A DNA stretch of 64,000 nucleotides from Symbiodinium natans. Taxonomy: Eukaryota > Sar > Dinophyceae > Suessiales > Symbiodiniaceae. How positions within the stretch are numbered: the first letter of the stretch is position 1; every line of letters begins with the position of its first letter. The DNA lies in contig CAJNDS010002772.1 of NCBI GenBank assembly GCA_905221605.1, positions 107,501-171,500 of the forward strand, given 5' to 3'. A model generated the notes under the pieces. It searched no databases, was not told the DNA's origin, and was given only the letters and a program-made list of their open reading frames with translations. Shown piece by piece: positions 43,321 to 53,907 of this stretch. The translations under genes were made by a program, and so were the position numbers.

Positions 43321-44911
43321 CTATAGCGGGAGGATGGTGCAGGATGCCAACCAGATTCAACAAGGGCTGCCGTCACTTGCACACAAGGCACAAGCCATGA
43401 AGCGACAGCTGCCAGTGAGAGCCCATGGTGTCCTGAGTCTTATATGTCTTGAGATCAGGCATTGGCTGGCTTTGACTGTGGAAGTGCATTGTCGAACACT
43501 GACTTTGAGCCTCAAACCTTCCACACAACGCTCATTGGCTCATCTTCATACCTCTCTTCATTCAATGGTCCTGCGTCTTCTCCGCTGTTCCTCTTCGGCC
43601 TAGCTCTCTGCGTCGCTTCCACACTCTCATGCTATCCTTCACCAGTGATATCCGATGATTCAACCAGCTGCCGAGCGTGAGAGCAAAGTGCAGAACAGCC
43701 TGCGCTGAACTAAGAAGCCCTGAAGCCAGAACATTACAAACCCTAAGTTCCGTGGTCAGTCCGTGGTCTTCCTACGTCTTAATGGCTGATTCATGCAACT
43801 TACTTGTGGCAGCCGAGCTTCCTTGGGAAGGCTGCGGCTGTGCAGAGCTGCGTCGCTTCGGAGTTCCCGACTGCGGAAGTCGGCGAGCAGCTGAACCTGG
43901 ACCAGGCGAGACCGCAAGAGCGCAAAGCTTCGAGCCTAGTGGCGATGAAACCACCTGGAGCGAAAAATCACTTCGGCAGCAGCACGGTAGCCCCTATCCC
44001 ATGCAAAGCAAGTGCAACCGCGCCACCGGCTCCTCCCATACCTTGCGAGATGCCGGACTATTTCTTTGTTCTTGCAGCAAGACGCTTCTTACCCTCCAGA
44101 AAAGCAGCAGAGGAGCTCTGCAGCGTTGGACGGCACAACTATTCTTCGAATGTTCTCTTCGGGCGGTTTAAGACTTGACCTGGACTTTCTTTCCTGTGCT
44201 TCCAGGCTGCTCGGCTCTTGCTTGCAGCCCCAAGAAGGGCGTCACAGCTGATGACGTCCTAGAGCTGTCGGGAAACTTCAAGCGCACAGCTTAATCTAAC
44301 CTTTCTGATTACACACATGTTTGAAGCTGGTTTATCTCTGCTTGCGTCTGCTCTCGTCTGCTCGTCCTGCTGCACAGCAGCCGCCACAGCTTCCGCCAGC
44401 AATGTGAAAGCTGATGCCCAGCTGTGCCTCTAGAGGCGCGCAAAGAACCTTTGCTTCCTTCGTTCTGCCATCTGGGCAGGTTCTGTAGATCACGAAGATG
44501 TCTAAGATCCTAAGAATGTATGACACTGAGAGGTCGATGGCGCTGAACTGCTAATCGCCCCGGCGAGTAGGAACTGTTTAGCGGGGCATCAACCCAGCAA
44601 GTTGCCATCCATTATGTGTCTGTGTCGTTGCTGTCACATGCCAGCTCCTTCCTCCAAGTTCTGGAACCTCTTTTTGTGCACATAGCTAAGCTTGAAGAAA
44701 GACCGTGTACTATGGTGTCGCTTCAATGCTTACTGCTTGTAGTGCATGTGTCCCGAAAAAACCTCAGACTTTGCAATGCCAGCAGCTGCATAGGGTCTCT
44801 TGCAATTAATTCTGACTCGCCAATTGCCAGGTCTTGCAGGCAGGATGCGACTGACATCCCGATCATTCTCTCAAGCCGAGATACGTCTCGCTTGCCAAGC
44901 TTGCCGCGGAG

Positions 44912-45346
44912 TTAAAACTGATGGTGTCCCTCCGAACTTCCCTGGCAGAGGCGGCATGAGGCGACACATGTCGGCGTGAAGCAATACTGCAACAGGACGA
45001 CGTCACACAGCAAGTTTGACAGCAACGTGCGACAGTCTGGCAGTTCTGAAGGCATGCGCCTAGCTGTGTGACGAAGCAATGACAAGGCCCGCTTCCATGA
45101 AAGGAGCCGAGATGCCAAAGCCTGAGTCTTGATCTGATCTTCATCCAAATAGGGTTTCCTTGTGGAAAACATTTGCAGGGCGTATCGTCTTAGATGTACC
45201 TCAATCTGGCACTGCGTTCCATTCTCTAGGGCGGAGCTTGAAGGCGGGGCTTGGGGGGGCTTGGGCTTGGAGGTTCGTGGAGGCGGGCCCTGGGACCCTG
45301 ACTTTTTCGCAGCCCCCCGCGTGCTTTGCAAATGGCACGCTTGCAA
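44912..45346 (-). CDS. PPR-like exon
   Basis: Minus frame of 144 codons. LASRLLSWKRALSLLRH and TARRMPSELPDCRTLLS carry W-x-x-A-L-S-L-L and a following helix. Upstream of it the frame is Pro-rich and less convincing. Stop codon just after GHHQF at 44912. Confidence 0.38.
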   Translation of the reverse strand: MQACHLQSTRGAAKKSGSQGPPPRTSKPKPPQAPPSSSALENGTQCQIEVHLRRYALQMFSTRKPYLDEDQIKTQALASRLLSWKRALSLLRHTARRMPSELPDCRTLLSNLLCDVVLLQYCFTPTCVASCRLCQGSSEGHHQF

Positions 45347-45398
45347 ACTTCATGTCCAAACCGTTGCAGTATGTCACGGGGGCAGATTTGGCCTGGTG

Positions 45399-45490
45399 GC
45401 GGCATTGTATGCTGTAACTCCTGCACGAAGTCCAAGGTCGTTGCAAGCACCTGGCGGGCTGCCACCTCCCTCCGTGACAACTTTGCAACT
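45399..45490 (-). pseudogene. PPR repeat split between two frames
   Basis: One minus frame reads LQSCHGGRWQPARCLQ; a second, shifted frame reads DLGLRAGVTAYNAATR. Together they make one PPR repeat (S-C-x-G-G-x-W-x-x-A, then G-L-x-A-x-V-T-A-Y-N-A-A), but in different frames and about four residues short. No intron fits in the space. This looks like a frameshifting deletion in a PPR repeat, or an assembly indel. Confidence 0.45.
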
Positions 45491-45723
45491 CTTCGCGACT
45501 TTGCTTTGACTGAACTTTTCGAGTGCCCGAGGATCTGCGTAGGCATTTGTATGGTTCTGCATGAAAGCTGCGCACCGGGGCTTCATCTGTACCGATGCCG
45601 CTGCAGTTGTGTAGCAGCCGACCATGAGTCTGCTGGCTGCTCTAACGTTCAATTTGACCCGAGGACTTTGCTGCGTGACCTCTGCTGACACGCTTGCCGC
45701 TTCTCAGGTCTTACATAACTTAC

Positions 45724-45890
45724 CTAACTGAACTTTTGACACGGTGCTAAGAGTCGTCAACGCCCAGCGCCACCAGCTGCCTAGAAACGAACAACAGAGC
45801 TCAAAGTCAACTTCCGACATTCTGCCTTGAAAGTGTTGGAACAAGAGGCGCGTAGCTGCCACTGCTGCACCGACTGCTACCTGCATTCGC
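45724..45890 (-). CDS. PPR-like exon with consensus GTAAGT donor
   Basis: Minus strand reads VAVGAAVAATRLLFQHFQ, GRMSEVDFELCCSFLGS, WWRWALTTLSTVSKVQL and meets TTAG|GTAAGT at 45724/45723. V-D-F-x-x-C-C-S-x-L-G-S-W-x-x-W-A-L is a divergent PPR hairpin. A GAATGCAG acceptor-like site lies at about 45884. The perfect donor makes this one of the firmest exons in the PPR-like locus. Confidence 0.45.
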
Positions 45891-46120
45891 TGGTGCAACT
45901 TGTCACAAATTCCTGCTAGCTGCTGAGGTCTGTGACAGTCTGATCCCGTCTGATTGCGGCCAGTGTTTGCTGCAAGGCATAAAAAGCACGCGCGCCTGCT
46001 TCAGCACCACGCGCCTCGCCGATGCGGATGCAAGCAAGTCAAGCCCGCGGTTGGGCTGGTAGGGGCCAGCGGCCTGCACGTCGACACGCAGAAGCGTTGA
46101 ATGGGGTGCCATGGCAAGAA

Positions 46121-46205
46121 GCACTCAGATTCACTCAGTTCACTCTCAGGGCATATGTTCACTCATGTTACTGGCATTTTCGCTCACGCTCAGTTCACTC
46201 ATTCC
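46121..46205. repeat. Scattered TTCACTCA motifs
   Basis: (T)TCACTCA occurs about five times at irregular spacing, a weak echo of the CTCACT microsatellite family. Confidence 0.5.
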
Positions 46206-46500
46206 GTGCAAATACGTGCGGAAGAAGTTGGCTTAGCATAGCAACTCTGACTCTTATCACATCCCTGCAGGCAGCAAGGAATTGATCCCACGGCACCTGC
46301 GCTGTCAGAGTGTACGTGATGGTGTCAGGCTGCATCTTCATTGCGTAGCCGGCCTTTTGCGACAAAGACAGATCTGGCTCGTGGGCGCGTGGCCAAGTCA
46401 CAGGCAGACGTGGTCCGTGGTCGAGCTGCCTGAAGCCACCCCAAAGAGAAACGCCAGCTGTTGCTGCTGCAAGCCTGCGCAAGCTTGGCAGACTTCCCAT
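46195..46500 (-). CDS. PPR-like exon
   Basis: Minus frame of 101 codons. The clear part (46341-46267) reads MKMQPDTITYTLTAQVP then WDQFLAACRD. M-x-M-Q-P-D-T-I-T-Y-T is the standard junction between PPR repeats. The upstream half (RLAAATAGVSLWGGFRQL) could be the previous hairpin. Confidence 0.42.
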   Translation of the reverse strand: MGSLPSLRRLAAATAGVSLWGGFRQLDHGPRLPVTWPRAHEPDLSLSQKAGYAMKMQPDTITYTLTAQVPWDQFLAACRDVIRVRVAMLSQLLPHVFARNE

Positions 46501-47692
46501 CTTTCATATTGCCAACGAGGTTTCAACTTTCGTGCAGCCTTTCACGTTCTTCTCCTCCTATCTCACTCCGGTTCGTTCCTTCACGTCCTCTTCCTTGGAC
46601 CTTGTTTAATCTACACTTGCTTTTGCTCTCCTGCTCGTTGTCTTCCTCTAAAGACTGTTCATTGTCTCTTTGACGTGACCGGAAGACTTTTCTGCCAGGA
46701 CTCTTTGGCGTGTGCCTAACCAGGAACTGTCGTGCGGCAGCCGATTGGTTTCATAAGAAGTAAGCCCATCTTCTGCTTCATTGAAAGAAGTATCTCGGTG
46801 GGTAGGTTAGCACATACATCAAATGCATAAGTTGCAAACATGTTGATGCTCTCATCAGGTGAAGAATCATCATCAGATCAACAGTAGGCCGCACGACCAC
46901 GGCAGCACACTCTATCCAACACAACCCTGGGACGCAGGCTGAATGCCAATTAACAACGTTTAACTGGAACATCCAGTCAAGAAAGTAGGAGAAAAAAAAA
47001 GCGAGCGACAGGGATAGAGGAGAGACATTGCCAGAGTCAGGCCAGCCCCACATCCAGCTGCCAAAGGGCCACCCAATACAGCCTCAACAGCCCCAAGACC
47101 GAGCAACTTGTAGCAGGGTGGGCCGCAGCCTTCAACACCCCGGGCTAAGGAGCTTCTATGCCCAAGACCACGCTTAGGGTTTCGGACTCAGGGTTTCTTT
47201 TCTCCAGGGTTTGAGGCTTCCGAAGCCGTATCTGCAATTTGTTTCTACCTGACCCCACGTCTTCCCCTCCGGCACAATCACAGGGACATAACGCTTACTT
47301 TCGACTCTCACACAGACGAGAGGGGTGGCTCATGGTGGCTTCTTATGCCCAACATCCAGTCCACCAAACTGCGCCTGTGCCGGTTTTTCGGTATTTGCAC
47401 ATGCAGACTGTACAACATCAAGGACTTTGCGTAGCCCGGCCTTGTCAAGGAATTTTCCGGTGTAAACGTGCGAAAGCATCGCGTCTGCGCAGCTTTTCGA
47501 CATGTGTACATGTAACTTAGAACACACGCCCTGGCTCCACCCGATTAGGTGCACAAAAGGAGCCCTCGCGGGCTAAGTAGTATGGTGCGGGCAAAGCAGA
47601 GATTCTGGCCGAGTATCTACTCCCCAAGACGAAACCAATGCGACAACCATTTTGCACTCAACAGGCGTACCCAGCGGCCTGCAGCACAACAT

Positions 47693-48367
47693 TTAAACTG
47701 ACCTTGGCTGCGAATGACATGCAAGATGAGTACTGCAAGCTCTCCTGGAAACGCGCAGCTCATGCTCTGAAGTGGCTGCTTGAGAACTGAGATTTGACGA
47801 TTGCAGGCACTTGAACTTGTTGAGGTCTAGGAGCCGTGTTAGGCAGTGCACGGGCTGCTTTTGCAGCGCCAAACAGCCAAGCTGAAAGGGACCTTGGTCT
47901 TGGGCTGCTGCAGCAATGCATTTGGACTGGTGACCAAGAGAACGTTCCTTGTCGACCGCTGCATGGCGAAGGGCCATTGCCGCATGGTGGCGCAGGCCGC
48001 AATTGCAGCATTGAAACCTCATTGCGGGCCACCCATGTTTCGTGACCCCCTTCCCTGCCCTCACTTGCTCATGTTCTGATGCGGCGGCAGCTGTGTCGCC
48101 CGTATTTCTTATCGTTGGGCACATCTCTAAAGCACCCCCTGGCATCAACATCCCTCTTCGCACTGCACGCGACCATGCGGGCTGTATATCACCTCCCCTG
48201 TCGGAGTCGAACATGCGCTTAGCAGACTTGGCGGTCCACGCAATATCGTGTTTTTTCATGTGATTGCCCAAGTTGCTGAAACTGTCCTTGCGCGGCATCT
48301 CCTCCGAGCACCAGTTCTCACAAGTCTCAGAAAGAAAGAGTGCTTCATGTATGCCACGAGATGCCAC
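47693..48367 (-). CDS. 224-codon minus frame overlapping a PPR repeat in another frame
   Basis: This frame is open for 224 codons and partly protein-like (PRKDSFSNLGNHMKKHD, LDLNKFKCLQSSNLSSQ). Within it, a different minus frame at 48016-47955 reads FNAAIAACATMRQWPFAM, a near-perfect PPR N-A-A-I-A-A-C...Q-W-x-x-A core. The PPR frame is therefore probably the ancestral one, and the long frame may be partly a shadow or a frameshifted continuation. Confidence 0.38.
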   Translation of the reverse strand: MASRGIHEALFLSETCENWCSEEMPRKDSFSNLGNHMKKHDIAWTAKSAKRMFDSDRGGDIQPAWSRAVRRGMLMPGGALEMCPTIRNTGDTAAAASEHEQVRAGKGVTKHGWPAMRFQCCNCGLRHHAAMALRHAAVDKERSLGHQSKCIAAAAQDQGPFQLGCLALQKQPVHCLTRLLDLNKFKCLQSSNLSSQAATSEHELRVSRRACSTHLACHSQPRSV

Positions 48368-48420
48368 CTCAAGTCAGGTCTTGCGAAAGCAAATGAATGC
48401 AAGCAACGTCCGAGACAGAC

Positions 48421-48600
48421 TCAGCGTATCCTCCAAACAAACCATCGCCAGCTGCCAGCTCCTGAACTTGGAGCCTCAACAGCGACACTAGCGACCACCA
48501 GCGCGCATGCTGCATTTTTGGCCATAGCACTTGCCCTCAAAACAAGTCGTGCAGCAAGGACACACTTCGCCAGAATGGTGTTGTAGTGGTAGAGAGATTG
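48421..48600 (-). CDS. PPR-like exon
   Basis: Minus frame reads KKGVEQSLYHYNTILAKC then VLAARLVLRASAMAKN. Y-N-T-I-L-A-K-C followed by a second helix fits a PPR hairpin lacking the usual tryptophan. It is the most upstream (minus-strand) member of the PPR-like series. Confidence 0.36.
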   Translation of the reverse strand, partial: QSLYHYNTILAKCVLAARLVLRASAMAKNAACALVVASVAVEAPSSGAGSWRWFVWRIR

Positions 48601-48840
48601 CTCCACACCTTTTTTCCGGCACGAGATAGCTTTGCAGCTGGTAGAAGGCTTACTTCCTAGTCCCAATCTGATTTTGGACCCCAACCGAAGCCTCGATCTC
48701 CTCTGACATTGCGAGCAAGCAGCCGCCATTTCTGGCTGGAGTCGGGCGCATCGAGCACTTGCAGCGGCAGCTTGCCGACCAGCCATCTCCATTGCAGACC
48801 GTTGAGTCTATCTCTGCGCCAAGCCCCACCCCACTCTAAG

Positions 48841-49053
48841 TCAACCCATATGTGATTTACAGAGATTTCCAGAAAGGGAGGCATCATGGGCCCGGGAGGC
48901 AGGTAAAGTCAAACCATATACCTGTATGAACCACGAATGCGATTTCGGCCGAAAGGGCAGCACTGCAAAGAGGTGCATGCAGCAGTTGTCAGCATGAATC
49001 TGAGCTCCGGTATCTCGTTGCACTTTATCCAAGCGAAAGCTGCATTCAAGCAA
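48841..49053 (-). CDS. Possible exon ending at a GTATAT donor
   Basis: Two minus frames are open here (ECSFRLDKVQRDTGAQI, HADNCCMHLFAVLPFRP; and CNEIPELRFMLTTAACTS). Both run to a CATACAG|GTATAT donor at about 48923. Frame choice not resolved. Confidence 0.22.
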   Translation of the reverse strand: MLECSFRLDKVQRDTGAQIHADNCCMHLFAVLPFRPKSHSWFIQVYGLTLPASRAHDASLSGNLCKSHMG

Positions 49054-49136
49054 CAGCTCGAAAACTCATGGCTTGCAGGGAGGGTAACCAGGAAACCTTC
49101 CTGCCGCGTGAGGTTCCGCATGCAATCGAAAATCCT

Positions 49137-49190
49137 GAGAGAGCGAGAGACGAGAGAGCGAGAGAATGCGAGAGAGAAAGAGAGAGAGGA
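49137..49190. repeat. Interrupted (GA)n tract
   Basis: GAGAGAGCGAGAGACGAGAG-type purine tract, 54 bp. Confidence 0.95.
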
Positions 49191-49319
49191 TTGGGGAGCA
49201 TTTGGGAGCATTACCAAGCAGTACGAAGCAGAGTTTCTACTTTCTGCAGGCCTGGCAGAAACCACCGTACCCCAAACAGGCACAAGGGCCGTGCAAACGT
49301 GAAGGAATGTACGCTCATG

Positions 49320-50690
49320 AGTCAATAGCTGAGAGGTGAAGAGAGTTCAAGAGTCAATTATTGAGGCGAGGAATCCTGTCTCAAGGTTAAGGTTGAGGGA
49401 AAGTGCACTGGTGGATGGTGGATGAACACGAGTGAGATAAAGGATGCGAACGCCTCAGTCACTATGCTGTTCGTCTGCGAAAAGGCCCAACAGCTGGATT
49501 GTGACAAATGAGACGTGAGATGTGTCATGGCTTGCAAAACCTCAACTCGAAACTCTAGCACCTGCACACAGCAGCTCGTTCAAGCTAAACCTTCACGGAA
49601 CCTTGATGCCAAGCTGCTCAGGCTTCTGGTAGCCTGTACAGTGGACGCCGTCACCCTGAAAGACGACAATTGCATTTTGCACCTGCCGTGCATGCTGCGC
49701 CGCACCCGTTTCTGTTCGTCAGGATGCTCAGAATGCACAAATCATGAATCCACTATGACGTCAATCCTGGGGTATGGCCTCTTTGCAGTTTAACTCTCGA
49801 AGAAACATCAAATCCTGCAGAGTGCAGTACACAACCCATGCGTGCACAAGTGCACCTGTGGGCACCGTGTGTGTGTGTGTGCGCGCTAGCGCGCATGTGT
49901 GTGACGGGATGTCCAACGAAGAGTGCGGCACATATTGATGTTGATAAAAATGTTCAACGTCATCTTTCTGTGAAGACCTTTCGATGCAATGACCATGACC
50001 GTGCTTTAAGTCACATGCACACGCGCCTAGTATGCCCTGTCGTTGCCGTGTTGTTGTCCGCTGTCATGAGCCACGTCCAGGAAAGAGCCACCGTCTCCCC
50101 AAGGGTGTCTGACAAACTCTCGTCTACGCTATCCGCTTGACGCTGTGCCCATACATGCCTTCAAGGTAGCCGAACAATCACCAAAGACAATGGTGCTAGT
50201 GCTCATCAGACTTGCCATGGTTTTGTCGCAGCAGCAATCTCCTCCACAGACATCTGCGACTGCACAACGCAAGACGTAGGTGTCCACCTCATGAAGCAGA
50301 AAGATGGGACTCCAAGGACGGGCCGTTTCTTCTCCAGAATCTTAAGACTGCGAAGTACCCAAGTGACAAGCTCGAAAGAAGACGAAAGAGAAGGCAGCAT
50401 TGCCTCAGGAAAAGCGGGCACGATCCCCCAACCCACCAACCACAAAGTTCTCCCTAACCACGGAAGCTGCGGAAGGAAAAGGAACTCAGAGGCAGGCTAA
50501 GCAAAGAATTCGCATCCTGCTTCGCATCTTGCGAAGGTCTCCAGCCTAAAGTGGATGTCTTCCGAGCTTTAGCTGCCAAAACCCACGCGTTCAAGGCATG
50601 CAGCCAATGTTCAACTGAACAAACTTTGCTGAAATGTCGGCATTTGTACTCCTGAAAAATCACTGGTTCTTCTTGCTTGAGTTCCTGGCA
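49320..50690. other. Sparse stretch
   Basis: Only short, unsupported frames on both strands. It includes the alternating purine-pyrimidine patch listed separately. Confidence 0.4.
49866..49903. repeat. (GT)n flanking a perfect 14-bp palindrome
   Basis: (GT)n runs into GCGCGCTAGCGCGC (49881-49894, a perfect dyad) and back into ATGTGTGTG. The whole 38 bp is almost all alternating purine-pyrimidine. Confidence 0.93.
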
Positions 50691-50699
50691 TGCACAGTG

Positions 50700-50975
50700 C
50701 TACCTGCATTCCGGCTCATCTTGCCATCCCCTGAGAAGTTGCCGGACATCATGGGCACAAGGCTTTGAGAGCTCTGTCCCTTCGGTTATATACACCTTCT
50801 CGAAAGTGAAGGTGTGAAGGATATTGAAGAGTTGCTGCAGCCCTGGCAGGACCTCAGCTTCACGGCAAGCATCGGCTTGGAACCCCCGATCTAGCGACCT
50901 GTAGAGCACCAAGCTGCTTACCCGAATCGTGCTGACTTTGAGGTCGACACTTGGTAGCCTGAAAAACCATGCCAT
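50700..50975 (-). CDS. Possible minus-strand coding block
   Basis: Minus frame FQADACREAEVLPGLQQL, FNILHTFTFEKVYITEGT, ELSKPCAHDVRQLLRGW, ending DEPECR and a TAG. Overlaps an open plus frame (50929-51183: HAMRAGFEIKKMSFGNA). Family unknown. Confidence 0.24.
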   Translation of the reverse strand: MAWFFRLPSVDLKVSTIRVSSLVLYRSLDRGFQADACREAEVLPGLQQLFNILHTFTFEKVYITEGTELSKPCAHDVRQLLRGWQDEPECR

Positions 50976-51709
50976 GCGAGCTGGCTTTGAGATAAAGAAA
51001 ATGAGCTTCGGTAATGCGGTTGAACGGATGATCTCTCACGTGCGTCGACCGCTGATGTTCACGGAACTGCTGCATCTCAAGATCATGAAAACAAGATCAA
51101 AAGATTTGCATCCAGCGAAAGCGATGAATCCAAACAAAGTTTTCGCCGTGTTGTGTCATGTTCGTCTCGCATCTGACCCCTAGCTGGAGTCATGGGAGGT
51201 CCAGTCCTGGATGTCACGACAGTCCAACCTGGATCCTGCATGCTGCATGCTCTAGCACATCCCCACAACTCTGGTGGCTTCTTCGTTCTCGACATCGGGA
51301 TGCTCGACCTTCCTTTTGGATAGCAAGCCAATGATGAACCACTTCGACAGGTGTCCAACGCATGAAATTCAATGCATGTTGATCTTACTTCTTCTCATGT
51401 CCACACAAGACACCGTGCAAACGGACTGCCTGTCGCGGTGCTGGAATAGATCCAAGATTCATCATGCTGCCGATGCTATGTACACATGCACTCTAAGTGC
51501 AATGGCACGGCGCAATGCTATGCCTCAAGCATGCCTCAAACAAAAAGAAACAGGCATACAGAAACGCTCTCCATTCCATCTGAAGGTTCCCGCACGGCTT
51601 GAAGAATCTACCAGCGCTTAGGTGTACGGCACATTGCTGGGGCTTTTGGTATTTTGCGAGACTTCGGAAGCCGTTTCGACGGGCGAACAGCAAATGATCT
51701 TGCTGTAGC

Positions 51710-52045
51710 TTGCATCTGGTACGAGACTCGCTTTACGCAGCCGGCACGGCCGGCGAAAACACAAACATTCTCAATACAAACCTTCATGTCACAGCTGTGT
51801 TGCTGGCCCCAGGCCCTGCTCCGCCTGAATGGCTAGGCTTCAAGCTTTCAAGCTTTCAGGCTTCGGCCGCACACCGCACAGCTCCGGCTTCCAAGTCACG
51901 TGAAAACTTTCTGCAATTTCGACTAGAAACTAGCTTCTTCCATGAAGCCAGTCCGAGCGAAGTACGCGCAGTCTGCCGAAAACCGCGCAAGCATACTCTC
52001 GCACTTGCAAGAGAAGCACATGTGGCTTACATGGCGGCCCAGTAA
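51710..52045 (+). CDS. Possible plus-strand coding block
   Basis: 111 plus codons: LYAAGTAGENTNILNTN, SRENFLQFRLETSFFHE, KHTLALAREAHVAYMAA to TAA. No splice or domain support. Confidence 0.18.
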   Translation: MHLVRDSLYAAGTAGENTNILNTNLHVTAVLLAPGPAPPEWLGFKLSSFQASAAHRTAPASKSRENFLQFRLETSFFHEASPSEVRAVCRKPRKHTLALAREAHVAYMAAQ

Positions 52046-52049
52046 TACT

Positions 52050-53070
52050 CTCATGTCTAGTTTCCACACAACTTGTAGAAAAGTGGTGTAAAAACTTCAC
52101 GTGGAACTGGCATTTTTAGCGAAAGCGTAAATGAAGTGGGCTGTAGCTCTTCGCAGCCATCTCTTGGCTGCGTGATTATCCCTTAGCTGCCTTAGCTTGT
52201 CAGGTTCCCCATTCTATTTGGCTGCTAATGTTGCAACATTAACGCATGCTGGCAGGCGCTACCTGAACAGACACGACAGAAACAGAAGCACTAAACGAAC
52301 CGACACGTGAAGCCAACGAAGTGATTTGCTGGATTCAGAAGGCAGTTGGAGCGCGGGAGCGAAGGCAACCCGAACGAGAACCATCTTGAACTTGAACACG
52401 GCAACTGTCATGAATTGAACATAGTTCAATGGTGGAGAACTTCTTGACTACTTTAGTTGGTACTCTTTCCTTTCTTGTGTCGATTTCCATGGATTCAATG
52501 TGCGCATAGGAAAACCTCTGTACAATCGGAAACCTCTGTTTCCACTACATTTTGTTTGGGTTGGCGGAGGTCTTGCTTTTTTCTGGGTGTGGCGGAGCCA
52601 CTGCTCCCACTTTCCGCCCACATCGCTGCCCCCTCCTTCCTTACCGTCCTCGGAACATCCTTCCGTCGTGCCATGTCCTGGAATGTACAAGGAACCAACT
52701 AATGAATGCTCTCGGTGGACCTGACAGACCATCAGCCTCCACGAACACAAGGGGAATCGAATAGAAAGCGTTCAAACTCGGATAAAGGTCGACTCGATCA
52801 GCACAAGAAAATGTAAGCGTCCCTAAACCCTACCGACTGACACGTAAGGGCATTGCCTAATGACGCCCTCCTTGATGAGCACAGAGGCTTCTATTTATGG
52901 CGGCATTTCACCAAAAGAAAAAGGGGACTCAATCTTAAACGACCCGCCCTGAACTCTTCCCGCCAAAAGATCGATCCAACATGGGCCGAGGTTGCCTGGT
53001 TGAAACGTTGCAGGCAGGCTGCAGGCTCTAAACGTAAGCAGGAGACACTCACAGGCACGGCTCAGTTCAC
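52050..53070. other. Sparse stretch, no clear gene
   Basis: Frames are short, with no obvious motif or repeat array. Confidence 0.4.
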
Positions 53071-53077
53071 CACCACC

Positions 53078-53341
53078 TCAGAACGAGACGAGGTGTTTTC
53101 CCCATCTGAGGAATGCTGCCAGTACTTGCGCGCGTGCATCCTCAGATGTAAACCGGGCATCGTGCCAAATCGTCTTGTTCGGTGATCTCATCCAAACTGC
53201 CGCAGTATGTGGGCTGCCTGTTATCTGAGCTTTCATACGAAGAGCTTGAAAGCTTCCAAAAAGGCCACCAGCAGCCCTGAGCAACCCTGTCCTCTCCAGC
53301 ACCTCGAAGACCTGCTCCCGTGGACCTGCCCACACGCTCAG
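53078..53341 (-). CDS. Terminal exon, possible STAS-like C-terminus
   Basis: From a GATTGGAG acceptor the minus strand opens in phase 0 and reads LSVWAGPREQVFEVLER, TGLLRAAGGLFGSFQAL, RMKAQITGSPHTAAVWM, ARFTSEDARAQVLAAFL, ending GKHLVSF with TGA at 53078-53080. The order strand-AGPR-x-x-V-x-x-V-L-E-R-x-G-L-L-...-L-F-x-S-x-x-A-L resembles the last helix region of STAS domains, as in SulP/SLC26 anion transporters. This is a by-eye match over about 35 residues. No matching transporter exons were identified upstream. Confidence 0.36.
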   Translation of the reverse strand: MSVWAGPREQVFEVLERTGLLRAAGGLFGSFQALRMKAQITGSPHTAAVWMRSPNKTIWHDARFTSEDARAQVLAAFLRWGKHLVSF

Positions 53342-53660
53342 CTCCAATCAATGGGAACGCACGCCGCACTAATCACATTGGACTACCGCTGTAATTCACG
53401 GACCACGAGGTTCTTCTTTCGTGCGTGCACAATCGGCCCCGGCAGGAAAAGCCTTCAGTGAGTCGATCGCACAGCGACATAAACCTTGCATGTCCCGTTC
53501 AGGCAAGAAACTGCGCCCTTGCGGGTAAGGTTAAAGGATTTCAGGTGAGGCCATCGGTAGTAGAAACCACGTGATGCCTATCAGCTAGGTCGTCCCGAAT
53601 GCCTATTTTCGAGTGTAGGGGGAAATACTAAAGTTACTAAAGCTGATGAGGGCTTAGGAA

Positions 53661-53693
53661 GACGCTTTGAAGATGCTTTGAAGACGCTTTGAA
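53661..53693. repeat. 11-bp GACGCTTTGAA tandem repeat
   Basis: Three copies with one C/T variant. Confidence 0.92.
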
Positions 53694-53907
53694 GAAACGC
53701 TGCTCGGCTATGATTTTGCGGCGGCTCGCTGAAGCTTCTAAACGTGCTCCTCAAAAACTTCCCAAGCCTCTGAATTCATCAAAAACCCTCCAATCGCTTT
53801 ACACTAGGTCACTAGGGGGCTTCGGTGCTTGGATCTCGATGTCGGGTCTACCGAACCGCTTCTTTTCAATTCTGCACAAGGCTGGAGCGATGCCGAGATC
53901 AAAAAAC

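Noticed and set aside
47165-47215. Three AGGGTTT motifs resembling plant/alveolate telomere repeats (TTTAGGG)
   Set aside because: Copies are scattered and not tandem; the same word also occurs singly near 12435. No telomere-like array.
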